From assembly GCA_016929095.1 (NCBI GenBank), contig JAFGJM010000019.1, positions 1-34,091 of the forward strand: a stretch of DNA of 34,091 bases, written 5' to 3'. The notes below the pieces were generated by a model. It was not told where the DNA came from and ran no database searches. It worked only from the letters and a program-made list of their open reading frames with translations. Positions 9,014 to 17,428 of this stretch are shown here, in pieces. The DNA is from Anaerolineales bacterium (GTDB lineage: Bacteria; Chloroflexota; Anaerolineae; Anaerolineales; UBA4823). The position numbers and the translations under genes were made by a program. Positions within the stretch are counted from its first letter, which is position 1. Each line of letters opens with the position of its first letter.

Positions 9014-10237
9014 ATGGACCAACTCCCCCTTTTTGAACCCCCTGCCTGGAGCGTATCTGAACTCACCCGCTACCTTAAGGATCTGCTCGAAGAAGACCAT
9101 CTGCTGCGTGATCTATGGGTGATCGGCGAGGTCTCCAACATCTCCCACCCATCTTCAGGACACCTCTACTTCACCATCAAAGATAGCCGCGCCTCACTCA
9201 AGTGCGTCATGTGGCGTAATAACGTGGCAGCACGAAAATGGCTGCCTAAAGAAGGAGACAGCCTGGAGGTGCACGGATATATTGGGATATATGAAATGGG
9301 CGGCGCTTATCAGCTTTATGCCGACTCGCTGCGTCCGATTGGCGAAGGCGCTTTATATCAAGAATTCCTGCGGCTTAAAGCCCGTCTGGAAGCCGAAGGG
9401 CTGTTTGCCCCTGAACGAAAACGCCCCATCCCTGAGCTGCCCCAAAAAATTGGCATCGTCACCTCCCCCAGCGGCGCGGCATTAAGGGATATCTTGAACA
9501 CCATCCGCCGTCGTTTTCCCTTGGTGGAAGTGGTTATTGCTCCCACGCCGGTCCAGGGAGTTGAAGCACCCGCGGGGATAATCTCTGCTCTGGAGAAAAT
9601 CGAACACCTGGCAAAACCGGATGTGATCATTCTTTCCAGAGGCGGAGGTTCCATCGAGGACCTTTGGGCATTCAACGATGAAGGCGTCGCTAGGGCAATT
9701 GTGGCTACTACTGTACCTGTGATTACCGGCGTCGGTCATGAGACAGATTTCACCATTGCCGATTTTGCCGCCGACCTGCGCGCCCCTACCCCCACCGCGG
9801 CAGCCGAGCTGGCAACCCCCAACAAGACAGATATACTTACCTATCTTGCAGCGTTACAAAACAATATGGAACGGGAAATATCATTCCAAATTGCCAATTT
9901 ACTCAGCGCATTCCAAAATGTGTCTCATCGGTTAGCATTACATTCGCCTCAAGGACAAATACGCCGCGATTGGCAATATTTGGATGATCTTATTCACCGC
10001 CTTAACATCTCAATCAATCATGCGCTTCAGATGAGAAATATCCAAGTAAGTGCTGTTCAACAAAGATTATCGTCACTAAATCCTCAGGCGGTATTAGACC
10101 GCGGCTTTGCCATTGTCTCCCAAGCCGACGGACAGGTGGTATTAAGCGCCAGGCAGGTTTCAAAAAATGAAATCTTAGATGTCCGGGTAAGTGATGGCGC
10201 ATTTGGTGTGAAAGTAACCCAGAAAAAACAGGAATGA
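9014..10237 (+). CDS. xseA: Exodeoxyribonuclease VII large subunit
   Basis: XseA is the catalytic subunit of exonuclease VII, which degrades single-stranded DNA from both ends in repair. The protein is 407 residues. The N-terminal OB-fold (about residues 10-105) includes GEVSNISHPSSGHLYFTIKD. The catalytic domain has GIVTSPSGAALRD, SRGGGSIEDLWAFNDE and TGVGHETDFTIADFAADLRA, all strongly conserved. The C-terminal coiled coil that binds XseB is shorter than in E. coli (407 versus about 456 residues). Its stop overlaps the xseB start as ATGA, so translation is coupled. Confidence 0.97.
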   Translation: MDQLPLFEPPAWSVSELTRYLKDLLEEDHLLRDLWVIGEVSNISHPSSGHLYFTIKDSRASLKCVMWRNNVAARKWLPKEGDSLEVHGYIGIYEMGGAYQLYADSLRPIGEGALYQEFLRLKARLEAEGLFAPERKRPIPELPQKIGIVTSPSGAALRDILNTIRRRFPLVEVVIAPTPVQGVEAPAGIISALEKIEHLAKPDVIILSRGGGSIEDLWAFNDEGVARAIVATTVPVITGVGHETDFTIADFAADLRAPTPTAAAELATPNKTDILTYLAALQNNMEREISFQIANLLSAFQNVSHRLALHSPQGQIRRDWQYLDDLIHRLNISINHALQMRNIQVSAVQQRLSSLNPQAVLDRGFAIVSQADGQVVLSARQVSKNEILDVRVSDGAFGVKVTQKKQE

Positions 10238-10488
10238 GTCATATGGCTAAAAAATCCCTTTCTTCTCCCAACAAAATTGATGAGCTACCCTATGAAAAAT
10301 CGCTATCTGAATTAGAATCCATCGTGTCAGCTCTTGAATCGGAAACCCACACACTCGAAGAATCACTGACGCTGTATGAACGCGGGCAACTACTGGCAAA
10401 ACACTGCGCCGCGCTGCTCGACCAGGCAGAACTTAAAGTCAAGCAGCTTTCTGATGATAAGCTGAACACTTTTATCGATGAGGATTGA
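10234..10488 (+). CDS. xseB: Exodeoxyribonuclease VII small subunit
   Basis: The 84-residue helical protein matches XseB, which binds the coiled coil of XseA in multiple copies. The family core YEKSLSELESIVSALE and LEESLTLYERGQLLAKHC (about residues 21-60) is intact. The start overlaps the xseA stop (ATGA); an alternative ATG four codons... later at 10243 (SHM-AKK) would also work. The acidic C-terminus ends a few bases before the DUF212 gene, with which it is probably cotranscribed. Confidence 0.94.
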   Translation: MSHMAKKSLSSPNKIDELPYEKSLSELESIVSALESETHTLEESLTLYERGQLLAKHCAALLDQAELKVKQLSDDKLNTFIDED

Positions 10489-10500
10489 ACAAATCTAACT

Positions 10501-10950
10501 ATGTTACTTGATCTAATAAACAATCAGGTGATAATCGCTGGATTGGTTGGCTGGAGTCTTGCCCAGGCAATCAAAGTGCCGTTAGAATACGTGCAAACTC
10601 ACAAATGGAATTGGTCTTTGCTTTTTCGCGCCGGCGGCATGCCCAGTTCGCATTCTGCGTTAGTGAGTGGAATTTCGCTGGCAACCGGGTTGTATGAAGG
10701 CATGAATACCGCGGTTTTTGCTTTATCGGTTGCCGTTGCCATGGTGGTCATCTATGACGCTACCGGTATTCGCCGCCAGGCAGGTAAACATGCCGAATTG
10801 ATCAATGCCATGATCGATGATCTTGCCAGCGGGCATCCGTTAAAAGAAGAAACACTGCGTGAAGTCCTGGGGCATACCCCTATTGAAGCAATGGGAGGCA
10901 TGCTGCTGGGCTTGCTTTCAGCTTTATTATTATGGGCTGTTTGGCGATAA
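10501..10950 (+). CDS. Divergent PAP2-family (DUF212) membrane protein
   Basis: The 149-residue protein has the DUF212 signature: RAGGMPSSHSALVSG (residues 43-57), then YDATGIRRQAGKHAELIN, with hydrophobic segments before, between and after. The family is related to acid phosphatase/vanadium haloperoxidase (PAP2) enzymes that dephosphorylate lipids. The SSH and the conserved arginine/histidine residues are consistent with phosphatase chemistry, but no substrate is established. It begins 12 bases after xseB and converges with murJ, only 7 bases away. Confidence 0.9.
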   Translation: MLLDLINNQVIIAGLVGWSLAQAIKVPLEYVQTHKWNWSLLFRAGGMPSSHSALVSGISLATGLYEGMNTAVFALSVAVAMVVIYDATGIRRQAGKHAELINAMIDDLASGHPLKEETLREVLGHTPIEAMGGMLLGLLSALLLWAVWR

Positions 10951-10957
10951 TTAATAC

Positions 10958-12541
10958 TCAAAGGGAATGAAATACTTTATTTATTGCCCATTTAGCGCCA
11001 GCAGATAACTCTGGAATTCTTAACCCCCACCCTGTTAACAAATACACACAAAACCCTATCAGAATGCCGCCAACAGCTATCAGCCAGGCTGGTATTCCAT
11101 TCACCTGGTATAACCATGCCTGGATGAATCCTGCCATGACGATAGATGCGATGGCGGAAAGCAAGAATCCATTCAGCAAGCGCCTGCCATTCAATCCGCA
11201 TAATCTGCGCTGCATCAAAACCAATAACCCTGCCATTTCTAAAGCAGTCGCCAGAGAATTGGCTAACGCCAACCCGCCATGGGGAGCCCATCCGAGGTGT
11301 GAAAATAAACTTGAGAAAATAAAACTGAAAAGAATGTTTAGTATCATGGCAGCGGCGCCAACCATCACCGGGGTGCGTGTATCGTGTAAGGCATAAAAAG
11401 CCCGCGCCAGAATTTCTACCACACAATGCCCCACTAAACCCACCGCATACCACAACAACGCCCAGGCAACCAGTTCCGTCGAATGAGCATCGAACTCCCC
11501 CCGCTGGTATAAAAGGATGATGATCGGTTTCCGTAACAGCATCAGCCCCACCGAAGCCGGCAACGAAAGCAATAGCACCCCCCGCAAACTGGCAACCAAG
11601 GAAGCGCGCAGATCGTCGATTTTTCCCAGGGCATATTGCGATGCCAGGGTAGGCATAGCTGCAATGGCAATGGATTGCGCAATAGCTGCCTGCGGCATCA
11701 ATAACAATGTAAATGCGGTAACCACACCGGTCACGCTGCCTTCCGGTTGCGCTGAAGCCAGGCGGGTGTTCACCCAAAAATTCAATTGCACCACTGCTAC
11801 GCCGAATAAACGCGGCAAAAGCAGTGTAAGCACTTCGCGAACCGCGGGCAAATCAAAACCCATAATGGGAAAATACCGGCTTTTTTGATGTAACAGGCTG
11901 GGTAATTGAACACCAAAATGCAACGCCGCCCCAATAACCACCCCCCAGGCAAGCCCGTAAATCCCAGAAGATGGTGATAATACCGTGACCCCAAAAATCA
12001 TGCCAATCTGGTATAAGGCGGGAGTCAGCGCGGGAACGAGGAACACCTGGTGAGAGTTCAATACCCCCATTACAATGCCGCTCAAGCCGAAAATCACTGC
12101 CGAGGGCAGCATCAATCTCATCAGGTCGATCGTTAAAGTTTCCTTGACCGGGTCGACCGCAAACCCCGGCGCAAGGATATAATGAACAATAGGCCGGGCA
12201 AAAAGCGCTGCCAGTCCGGCAATCACGATCAAGGTGACGAGCGCCAGGTTTGAAATCGCTGAGGCTAATTTCCAGGCTTCGCCGCGTTCGCCTTTGGTTA
12301 TTAATCCGGTAAACGTGGGGATAAATGCCGATGCCAGCGCCCCCCCAGCGACCAGATTGAACAATGTCTCTGCCACCCGGTTCGCCGCGTTAAAAGCTTC
12401 CATCTCTGCTCCGGTGCCGAAGGCTCTGGCAACCAGGATTTGTCTTGCCAGTCCTGCCAGGTTGCTGATAATGAAAGCAACCATCACCGTCCCCGCGGCG
12501 CGTGCAATTTGTCGATTGGCGTTTACCCCGGTATTGTCCAT
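10958..12541 (-). CDS. murJ: Lipid II flippase MurJ (MviN family)
   Basis: MurJ moves the peptidoglycan precursor lipid II across the inner membrane. The 527-residue polytopic protein has the expected length and about 14 hydrophobic segments. Conserved family features include an N-terminal stretch with ARQILVARAFGTGAEMEAFN, the NLVAGGALASAFIPTF loop, and RAFYALHDTRTPVMVG in the second half. A -10-like TATAAT (12550-12555 on this strand) ends 8 bases before the ATG and no Shine-Dalgarno sequence is present, so the transcript may be nearly leaderless. It converges with the xse operon. Confidence 0.94.
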   Translation of the reverse strand: MDNTGVNANRQIARAAGTVMVAFIISNLAGLARQILVARAFGTGAEMEAFNAANRVAETLFNLVAGGALASAFIPTFTGLITKGERGEAWKLASAISNLALVTLIVIAGLAALFARPIVHYILAPGFAVDPVKETLTIDLMRLMLPSAVIFGLSGIVMGVLNSHQVFLVPALTPALYQIGMIFGVTVLSPSSGIYGLAWGVVIGAALHFGVQLPSLLHQKSRYFPIMGFDLPAVREVLTLLLPRLFGVAVVQLNFWVNTRLASAQPEGSVTGVVTAFTLLLMPQAAIAQSIAIAAMPTLASQYALGKIDDLRASLVASLRGVLLLSLPASVGLMLLRKPIIILLYQRGEFDAHSTELVAWALLWYAVGLVGHCVVEILARAFYALHDTRTPVMVGAAAMILNILFSFIFSSLFSHLGWAPHGGLALANSLATALEMAGLLVLMQRRLCGLNGRRLLNGFLLSAIASIVMAGFIQAWLYQVNGIPAWLIAVGGILIGFCVYLLTGWGLRIPELSAGAKWAINKVFHSL

Positions 12542-12608
12542 AAATCAGAATTATATCCGAGTTAAAGTTTTATATACTAAAAAGAAAAAAAGGGTACTCC
12601 CTTCCCCT

Positions 12609-12784
12609 GTCATTGCGAGTAAGTCCACATCGCTAAGGCGTTCTTCTATCTAAAAGGAACTCAACTCTCTTGTCATTCTGAGCGCAGCGAAGAATCTCAT
12701 TGATGATCGTGCAGATTCTTCGGTCGCCCTGGCAGGCTTCCTCAGAATGACAGTTCCTTAGGAGCGCAGCGAAGTAATCTTGTC
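12609..12784. repeat. Nested REP-like palindromic element
   Basis: The inner part is an inverted repeat: TGTCATTCTGAG (12671-12682) with CTCAGAATGACA (12741-12752), and CGAAGAATCT (12688-12697) with AGATTCTTCG (12713-12722). This resembles a palindrome family common in Chloroflexota. It is flanked on the left by GTCATTGCGAG (12609-12619) and on the right by GGAGCGCAGCGAAGTAATCT (12761-12780), which look like two pieces of one arm of a second, related family. I see no gene in the 12542-12958 gap. Confidence 0.65.
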
Positions 12785-12901
12785 TTTTCATAACCCATAA
12801 TGAAAATCAACGGCACTGAATAAATCTTGCTAAAAGTTTAATATCGAATAATAGTCGGATTTCTTCATCAGAACATCAATAAATAAACTGAAATCACCAC
12901 C

Positions 12902-12930
12902 TTGACGTAGAACATGCGTTCGGTTATAGT
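12902..12930 (+). promoter_or_regulatory. Sigma-70-type promoter of the alkyltransferase-like gene
   Basis: TTGACG (12902-12907) and TATAGT (12925-12930) are 17 bases apart. The predicted transcription start is near 12937, followed by AGGAGG at 12948-12953 and ATG at 12959. It would drive the alkyltransferase-like / GNAT / tag run. Confidence 0.65.
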
Positions 12931-12958
12931 TAATTCTCAGTTCAATCAGGAGGCGGTT

Positions 12959-13327
12959 ATGAAATACTCTTCTCCACCCGATCGGCAATTCTTTTATGCA
13001 CAGGTATGGGACATTGTACGCATGATTCCCCCGGGATACGTAAGCACCTATGGCAAAATTGCAAATTGGGTGCCGATAGCAAAAACATTGGATCCCCAAA
13101 GTTATCGCGCTTGGGGAGCCCGCTGGGTGGGCGGGGCTATGGCAAATTGCCCTTCCGACGTCCCCTGGCAGCGCGTGGTAAACTCGCAGGGAAAGATCAG
13201 CCTGCCCGAAGAAACCAAGGGATTCTCCGTCCAGCGTAAACTCCTTGAAGACGAAGGCATTGTATTCAACGAGCGTGGTGTGATCGATCTCAAACGCTTT
13301 GGCTGGGATGGCCCTGCTGAATCCTGA
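12959..13327 (+). CDS. Alkyltransferase-like protein (ATL, MGMT family without active cysteine)
   Basis: The 122-residue protein is the isolated C-terminal DNA-binding domain of O6-alkylguanine-DNA alkyltransferases. Where active enzymes have PCHRV, this one has PWQRV (residues 69-73), the hallmark of ATL proteins. These flip and bind O6-alkylguanine and hand the lesion to nucleotide excision repair instead of repairing it. PGYVSTYGKIA at 25-35 is the conserved helix-turn-helix lead-in. I chose the ATG at 12959, with AGGAGG 5 bases upstream, over an in-frame ATG at 12914 that lies before the predicted transcription start. It is followed 38 bases later by a GNAT gene. Confidence 0.9.
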   Translation: MKYSSPPDRQFFYAQVWDIVRMIPPGYVSTYGKIANWVPIAKTLDPQSYRAWGARWVGGAMANCPSDVPWQRVVNSQGKISLPEETKGFSVQRKLLEDEGIVFNERGVIDLKRFGWDGPAES

Positions 13328-13365
13328 ATCCGATACATATATTGGTCACCCAAAGGGAATATTGT

Positions 13366-13947
13366 ATGAAGGAAATTCAAAATCTAACTTTTAAACCGGT
13401 GACGCCGGAAACATGGGATGATTTTGAACTATTATTTGGTCCCCGCGGTGCATCCGGTGGGTGTTGGTGCATGTGGTTTCGTCTCAGCCGGGCGCAATTT
13501 GAACAACAAAAAGGGGATGGTAACAAAGAGGCAATGCACCACATTGTAAATTCAGGAGAAGTGCCGGGAATATTGGCTTATTCCAGCAAACAGCCGGTAG
13601 GCTGGTGTTCGGTCGCGCCGCGGGAACACTTTTCCGCGCTGGAAAGATCACGGGTGCTCAAACGTGTGGATAATGAACTGGTTTGGTCGATCGTGTGTTT
13701 CTTTATCGCCAAACCCTATCGGCGGAAGGGTGTTATGCGTCGTCTGCTCCAGGCAGCTGTAGAATATGCCATAAGCCAGGGTGCAAAAATCATCGAGGGC
13801 TATCCCATCGAGCCCAAAAAAGGTGTTACCCCGGATGTATTCGCTTATCATGGGCTTTCATCGATTTTCTTAGAGACAGGGTTTCAAGAAGTGGCGCGTC
13901 GTTCACAAACGCATCCCATTATGCGCTATTTTGTAAATGAGCAATGA
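13366..13947 (+). CDS. GNAT-family N-acetyltransferase
   Basis: The 193-residue protein has a GNAT-type core: hydrophobic strands around PGILAYSSKQPVGWCSVAPR, then VWSIVCFFIAKPYRRKGVMRRLLQAAV, where YRRKGVMRR is the acetyl-CoA pyrophosphate-binding loop. The N-terminus has GGCWCMWFRLS, seen in a subgroup of uncharacterised GNAT proteins. The substrate is unknown. An in-frame TTG exists at 13342, but AAAGGG sits just before the ATG at 13366, so I use that. The stop overlaps the start of tag by 11 bases, implying cotranscription. Confidence 0.83.
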   Translation: MKEIQNLTFKPVTPETWDDFELLFGPRGASGGCWCMWFRLSRAQFEQQKGDGNKEAMHHIVNSGEVPGILAYSSKQPVGWCSVAPREHFSALERSRVLKRVDNELVWSIVCFFIAKPYRRKGVMRRLLQAAVEYAISQGAKIIEGYPIEPKKGVTPDVFAYHGLSSIFLETGFQEVARRSQTHPIMRYFVNEQ

Positions 13948-14518
13948 TATGGTCACTCGCTGTGCCTGGGCTGGAACTGAGCCGCTATATGTGGCGTATC
14001 ACGATGAAGAATGGGGGGTGCCTTTACATGATGATCAAAAGCTTTTTGAATTCCTGATTCTGGAAGGCATGCAAGCAGGTTTGAGTTGGGCAACCATCTT
14101 GCGTAAACGGGAAGCTTTCAGAGCTGCTTTTGATCATTTTGACCCTCAAGTGATCGCTAACTATGATGAGGCGAAAGTCTCCGAATTACTTGCCAATCCC
14201 GGCATTATCCGTAACCGGCTAAAAATCCTGGCAGCGATAAAAAACGCCAAAGCCTTGCTTGAAATCCAGGCAGAATTTGGCAGCTTCGACCGGTATATCT
14301 GGCAATTTGTTGGTGGTGCTCCGATCCAAAATAAATGGAAAACAGCCTACGAAGTACCTTCCACCACTGTGGAGTCAGATACCATGAGCAAGACATTAAA
14401 AAAGCACGGCTTATCTTTTGTTGGTTCAACGATTTGCTATGCTTTCATGCAAGCGGTTGGTATGGTGAACGACCATACCACCGATTGTTTTCGTTACACC
14501 GAATTATGCATACTGTGA
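13937..14518 (+). CDS. tag: DNA-3-methyladenine glycosylase I
   Basis: Tag excises 3-methyladenine from alkylated DNA. The 193-residue protein keeps the zinc ligands of the family: C9 (RCAWAG), H22 (YHDEEWG), H180 and C184 (NDHTTDCFRY). It also has E43 in LILEGMQAGLSW, matching the catalytic-pocket glutamate of E. coli Tag. GGAPIQNKW and the helix-hairpin-helix-like region are present. The start overlaps the GNAT gene; an ATG at 13949 (MVTRCAW) is an equally possible start. With the ATL gene upstream, this makes a small alkylation-damage operon. Confidence 0.95.
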   Translation: MSNDMVTRCAWAGTEPLYVAYHDEEWGVPLHDDQKLFEFLILEGMQAGLSWATILRKREAFRAAFDHFDPQVIANYDEAKVSELLANPGIIRNRLKILAAIKNAKALLEIQAEFGSFDRYIWQFVGGAPIQNKWKTAYEVPSTTVESDTMSKTLKKHGLSFVGSTICYAFMQAVGMVNDHTTDCFRYTELCIL

Positions 14519-14553
14519 TAAAATCCTCCGATGCCTTTCCCCGAAGAATCAAC

Positions 14554-14582
14554 GAGAGCCGGGTACGCCGCCCCCGGCTCTC
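14554..14582. terminator. GC-rich stem-loop after tag
   Basis: GAGAGCCGGG (14554-14563) and CCCGGCTCTC (14573-14582) form a perfect 10-bp stem with a 9-base loop, 35 bases after the tag stop. A T-run (GATTTTTATC) comes only about 34 bases later, so intrinsic termination is plausible but not classical. Confidence 0.5.
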
Positions 14583-14648
14583 TCTAAGGAGGAGAAGAAG
14601 AGAAATCGCCCTTCGATTTTTATCTTACCAAGACCCAATAAACATTGC

Positions 14649-14678
14649 TTGACGATTAACCTACGATTACCCTACGAT
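14649..14678 (+). promoter_or_regulatory. Candidate promoter of the ABC exporter operon
   Basis: TTGACG (14649-14654) and TACGAT (14673-14678) are 18 bases apart, 35 bases before the ATG of the ATPase gene. A second CCTACGAT lies between them as a short direct repeat. No strong Shine-Dalgarno sequence is seen before 14714. Confidence 0.4.
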
Positions 14679-14713
14679 CCCCCAACAATTTTGCCAGTTT
14701 ACAAAGAATAACT

Positions 14714-15730
14714 ATGTATTTTGCAATTGAAACCCAAAACTTAAGCCGAATCTATAAAATTCGCGGCGGAAAAAAGACCGAGCCGAAGGAATTACTGGCG
14801 CTGGATGATATTAATATCCAAATCCGCAACGGCGAGTTGTTCGGCTTGCTAGGCCCTAACGGCGCCGGAAAAACCACACTGATCAAGATCCTCACTACCC
14901 TGCTGGCCCCTTCTTCGGGTACGGCAAAGGTGGCTGGCTATGATGTTAGCAAAGAAAAAGAAAAGGTTCGCCCGCGTATCAATATGGTGTCGGGCGGCGA
15001 ATCTTCCGGTTATGGGTTGTTGACCGTACGGGAAAACCTGTGGATGTTCGCGCAATTCTACGGCATCCCCTCATCGCTTGCCAACCAACGGATCAAAGAA
15101 TTGCTCGAGGTGGTTGGATTGGCAGATCGCATCAACAGCAAGTCATCCGATTTATCCACCGGATTGCGCCAAAAAATGAACGTGGTCAGAGGCTTCTTAA
15201 CCGACCCGGATGTCTTATTCCTGGATGAACCAACCCTGGGGCTGGATGTCGGCGCTTCGCGGGAAATCCGCCGCTTTATACGCAAGTGGGTAGACGACGA
15301 CCAAACTCGTACATTGCTGCTCACCACCCATTATATGGTTGAAGCTGATGAACTTTGTGACCGGGTAGCCATCATCAACCAGGGACGTGTGTTGGCATGT
15401 GACACACCAGCCACTCTTAAACACCGTTTGCAAGGAGAAGCCATATTCCGCATAGAAGTAAGCCCGCTTAATGGCGCTAATATCCACGATTTTGAAGCCA
15501 TCCCAGGCGTGCGAAAGGTTACCCATCGTGCGCACGATGGATTTTCTACCATGGAATTGATCCTGGCACAAGACGACGTGCTTAGCTCGGTGGTCAGCAC
15601 CATGACGGCTGAAAACATTCATATACAAAATCTACAAAAACGTGAACCGACCCTTGAGGACGTTTTTGTCGACCTGGTTGGTAAAAGCATCGAGGATGTG
15701 GAAAGTGACGACGACATCCAGGATGACTAA
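14714..15730 (+). CDS. ABC-2 type exporter, ATP-binding protein
   Basis: The 338-residue ATPase powers the two permeases encoded next. It has Walker A GPNGAGKTT (47-55), an ABC signature in the form LSTGLRQK (147-154) and Walker B VLFLDEPTLGLD (167-178), followed by the switch histidine in LLTTHYM. After the ATPase (about residue 235) comes the C-terminal extension common in the daunorubicin-resistance/NatA-like branch. The substrate cannot be told. The stop overlaps the next start by 8 bases, so the operon is tightly coupled. Confidence 0.93.
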   Translation: MYFAIETQNLSRIYKIRGGKKTEPKELLALDDINIQIRNGELFGLLGPNGAGKTTLIKILTTLLAPSSGTAKVAGYDVSKEKEKVRPRINMVSGGESSGYGLLTVRENLWMFAQFYGIPSSLANQRIKELLEVVGLADRINSKSSDLSTGLRQKMNVVRGFLTDPDVLFLDEPTLGLDVGASREIRRFIRKWVDDDQTRTLLLTTHYMVEADELCDRVAIINQGRVLACDTPATLKHRLQGEAIFRIEVSPLNGANIHDFEAIPGVRKVTHRAHDGFSTMELILAQDDVLSSVVSTMTAENIHIQNLQKREPTLEDVFVDLVGKSIEDVESDDDIQDD

Positions 15731-16547
15731 AAACCAGGGTGTTAAATTATTCATCCAGACTGTAATTGCCCGCGCCTATCCCCGCCTTATCGGTCAGCAG
15801 CGCGAAAAATCCTGGATGTTTTTCGATATCGTGCTGCCTCTGCTAAGTGTATCAGCATATGTGTTTATTTATCGGGCGATCAACGCACCGGAAGATTATA
15901 TTGGCTTTGTGATCATTGGCGGCGCCATGACGGCTTTCTGGATGAATGTGTTATGGAGCATGTCCAGCCAGCTCTATTGGGAAAAAGAACAGGGCAATCT
16001 GGCGCTATATATCCTGGCGCCAAATTCGATGATGGCTATCCTGTTGGGTATGGCGTTAGGCGGTATGGTAGCCACCACGCTGAGAGCGGCGGTCATTATG
16101 ATCATTGGAAGCTGGCTATTTAGTGTAAGTTATGCCCTGGTTTCATTTTCTCAACTCTTTCTGGTGTTTGTATTGACCATGGTTGCTTTATACGGCTTGG
16201 GAATGATGTCATCCTCCGTGTACTTATTGCTCAGCCGCGAAGCCTGGCATATCTCCAATCTGGCACAGGAACCTATCTATCTCCTCTCGGGTTTTTATTT
16301 TCCGATCAAGAATTTCAATTTCTGGGTTGCCGTAGGCGCTTCTATCATCCCTTTAACATTGGGTTTAGATGCCATGCGCCAATTATCCTTCTCATCCGGC
16401 GCTTCGCTGGGCTTTCTCTCCGTCCCCATTGAGCTGGGCGTCTTGATGATCTTATGTCTGGTTTTCCTGGTTGGTTCGCGATACTTGATTGCCTACATGG
16501 AAAAATTAGCTATCCGTGAAGGCCGCCTGACAGAGAGCAGGCGATAA
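15723..16547 (+). CDS. ABC-2 type transporter permease 1
   Basis: The 274-residue protein has about six hydrophobic segments and the ABC-2 membrane layout. A cytoplasmic N-terminus (about residues 1-30) is followed by WMFFDIVLPLLSVSAYVFIY, then ITMVALYGLGMM-like helices and EPIYLLSGFYFPIKNF, the typical ABC-2 re-entrant region. A longer in-frame start at 15642 would lie deep inside the ATPase gene, so I choose the ATG at 15723, which overlaps the ATPase stop. It forms a heterodimer with the next permease, by inference from their adjacency and their difference in sequence. Confidence 0.88.
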   Translation: MTKNQGVKLFIQTVIARAYPRLIGQQREKSWMFFDIVLPLLSVSAYVFIYRAINAPEDYIGFVIIGGAMTAFWMNVLWSMSSQLYWEKEQGNLALYILAPNSMMAILLGMALGGMVATTLRAAVIMIIGSWLFSVSYALVSFSQLFLVFVLTMVALYGLGMMSSSVYLLLSREAWHISNLAQEPIYLLSGFYFPIKNFNFWVAVGASIIPLTLGLDAMRQLSFSSGASLGFLSVPIELGVLMILCLVFLVGSRYLIAYMEKLAIREGRLTESRR

Positions 16548-16550
16548 CCT

Positions 16551-17414
16551 ATGAACCTGACGACCATCAAACCCTATGTACGTAGTTTCCGACTGGCTGC
16601 CTGGCTGGGCTGGCAAATTGAATCCAATTGGGCAGACCCTTTTTTATTTGCCATCTATTCCATCGTTAAACCTTTAGCAGCAGCCGCTATTCTGGTAGTA
16701 ATGTATAGCGTGATCACCAGCGGAAATTTCGACGCCCCCATTTTTTCCTATATCTATTTGGGCAATGCCTTCTATATATTCGTCGGGCAAGTCATGACCG
16801 GCATATCCTGGGCGGTGATCGATGACCGTGAACATTATAAAACACTCAAGTATATGTATATCGCGCCGGTTCAGTTTCCCTTGTATTTAATGGGACGCGG
16901 CGTGGCGCGCTTCATCATTGCCGCATTTTCTGTTTTCATCACCATCACATTTGGAATTCTGTTTCTCAGAGTAAACATCGATTTTGCTTCCGTAAACTGG
17001 CTTTTATTTTTTACTACCTTGATCATCGGGGTCATCATGTTAGCCATGATGGGTTTAATCCTGGCGGGTGTATTGTTACAACTGGTACATCATGAATTCG
17101 GGATTGGTGATGCCGTAGCCGGGGCAATGTACTTATTTAGCGGTGCGGTATTCCCTCTGGAAGTGTTACCCAAAGCCTTCCGTTGGGTGGGATTTATCAA
17201 CCCTGTGACTTATTGGTTGGAACTGTTGCGCCGCTCTCTGGTCGGGCAGGTAGCGCAAGCCTTCCCGACCCTTTCATCGCTATCCGACGGGCAAATCCTG
17301 GGGATATTGCTGGGGTTGACTATCATTTTTACAGTGTTTTCGAGTGTCAGTTTTCGCTGGTGCGAAAACCGGGCGCGTGAACTTGGTTTGATCGATGTAG
17401 TCACCAATTATTAG
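16551..17414 (+). CDS. ABC-2 type transporter permease 2
   Basis: The 287-residue protein is a second, distinct ABC-2 permease starting 3 bases after the first. Hydrophobic segments alternate through the length, and GAMYLFSGAVFPLEVLPKAFRWVGFINPVTYWLELLRR is the characteristic ABC-2 C-terminal block in two parts: LFSGAVFPLEVLP and INPVTYWLELLRR. The pair with one ATPase is the layout of heterodimeric drug, lipid or polysaccharide exporters. It is 14 bases upstream of the methyltransferase gene. Confidence 0.88.
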   Translation: MNLTTIKPYVRSFRLAAWLGWQIESNWADPFLFAIYSIVKPLAAAAILVVMYSVITSGNFDAPIFSYIYLGNAFYIFVGQVMTGISWAVIDDREHYKTLKYMYIAPVQFPLYLMGRGVARFIIAAFSVFITITFGILFLRVNIDFASVNWLLFFTTLIIGVIMLAMMGLILAGVLLQLVHHEFGIGDAVAGAMYLFSGAVFPLEVLPKAFRWVGFINPVTYWLELLRRSLVGQVAQAFPTLSSLSDGQILGILLGLTIIFTVFSSVSFRWCENRARELGLIDVVTNY

Positions 17415-17428
17415 GAAAGTAGGACATC

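Noticed and set aside
10992..11777. 261-codon minus-strand frame
   Set aside because: It is another frame within murJ, whose own frame is complete and conserved.
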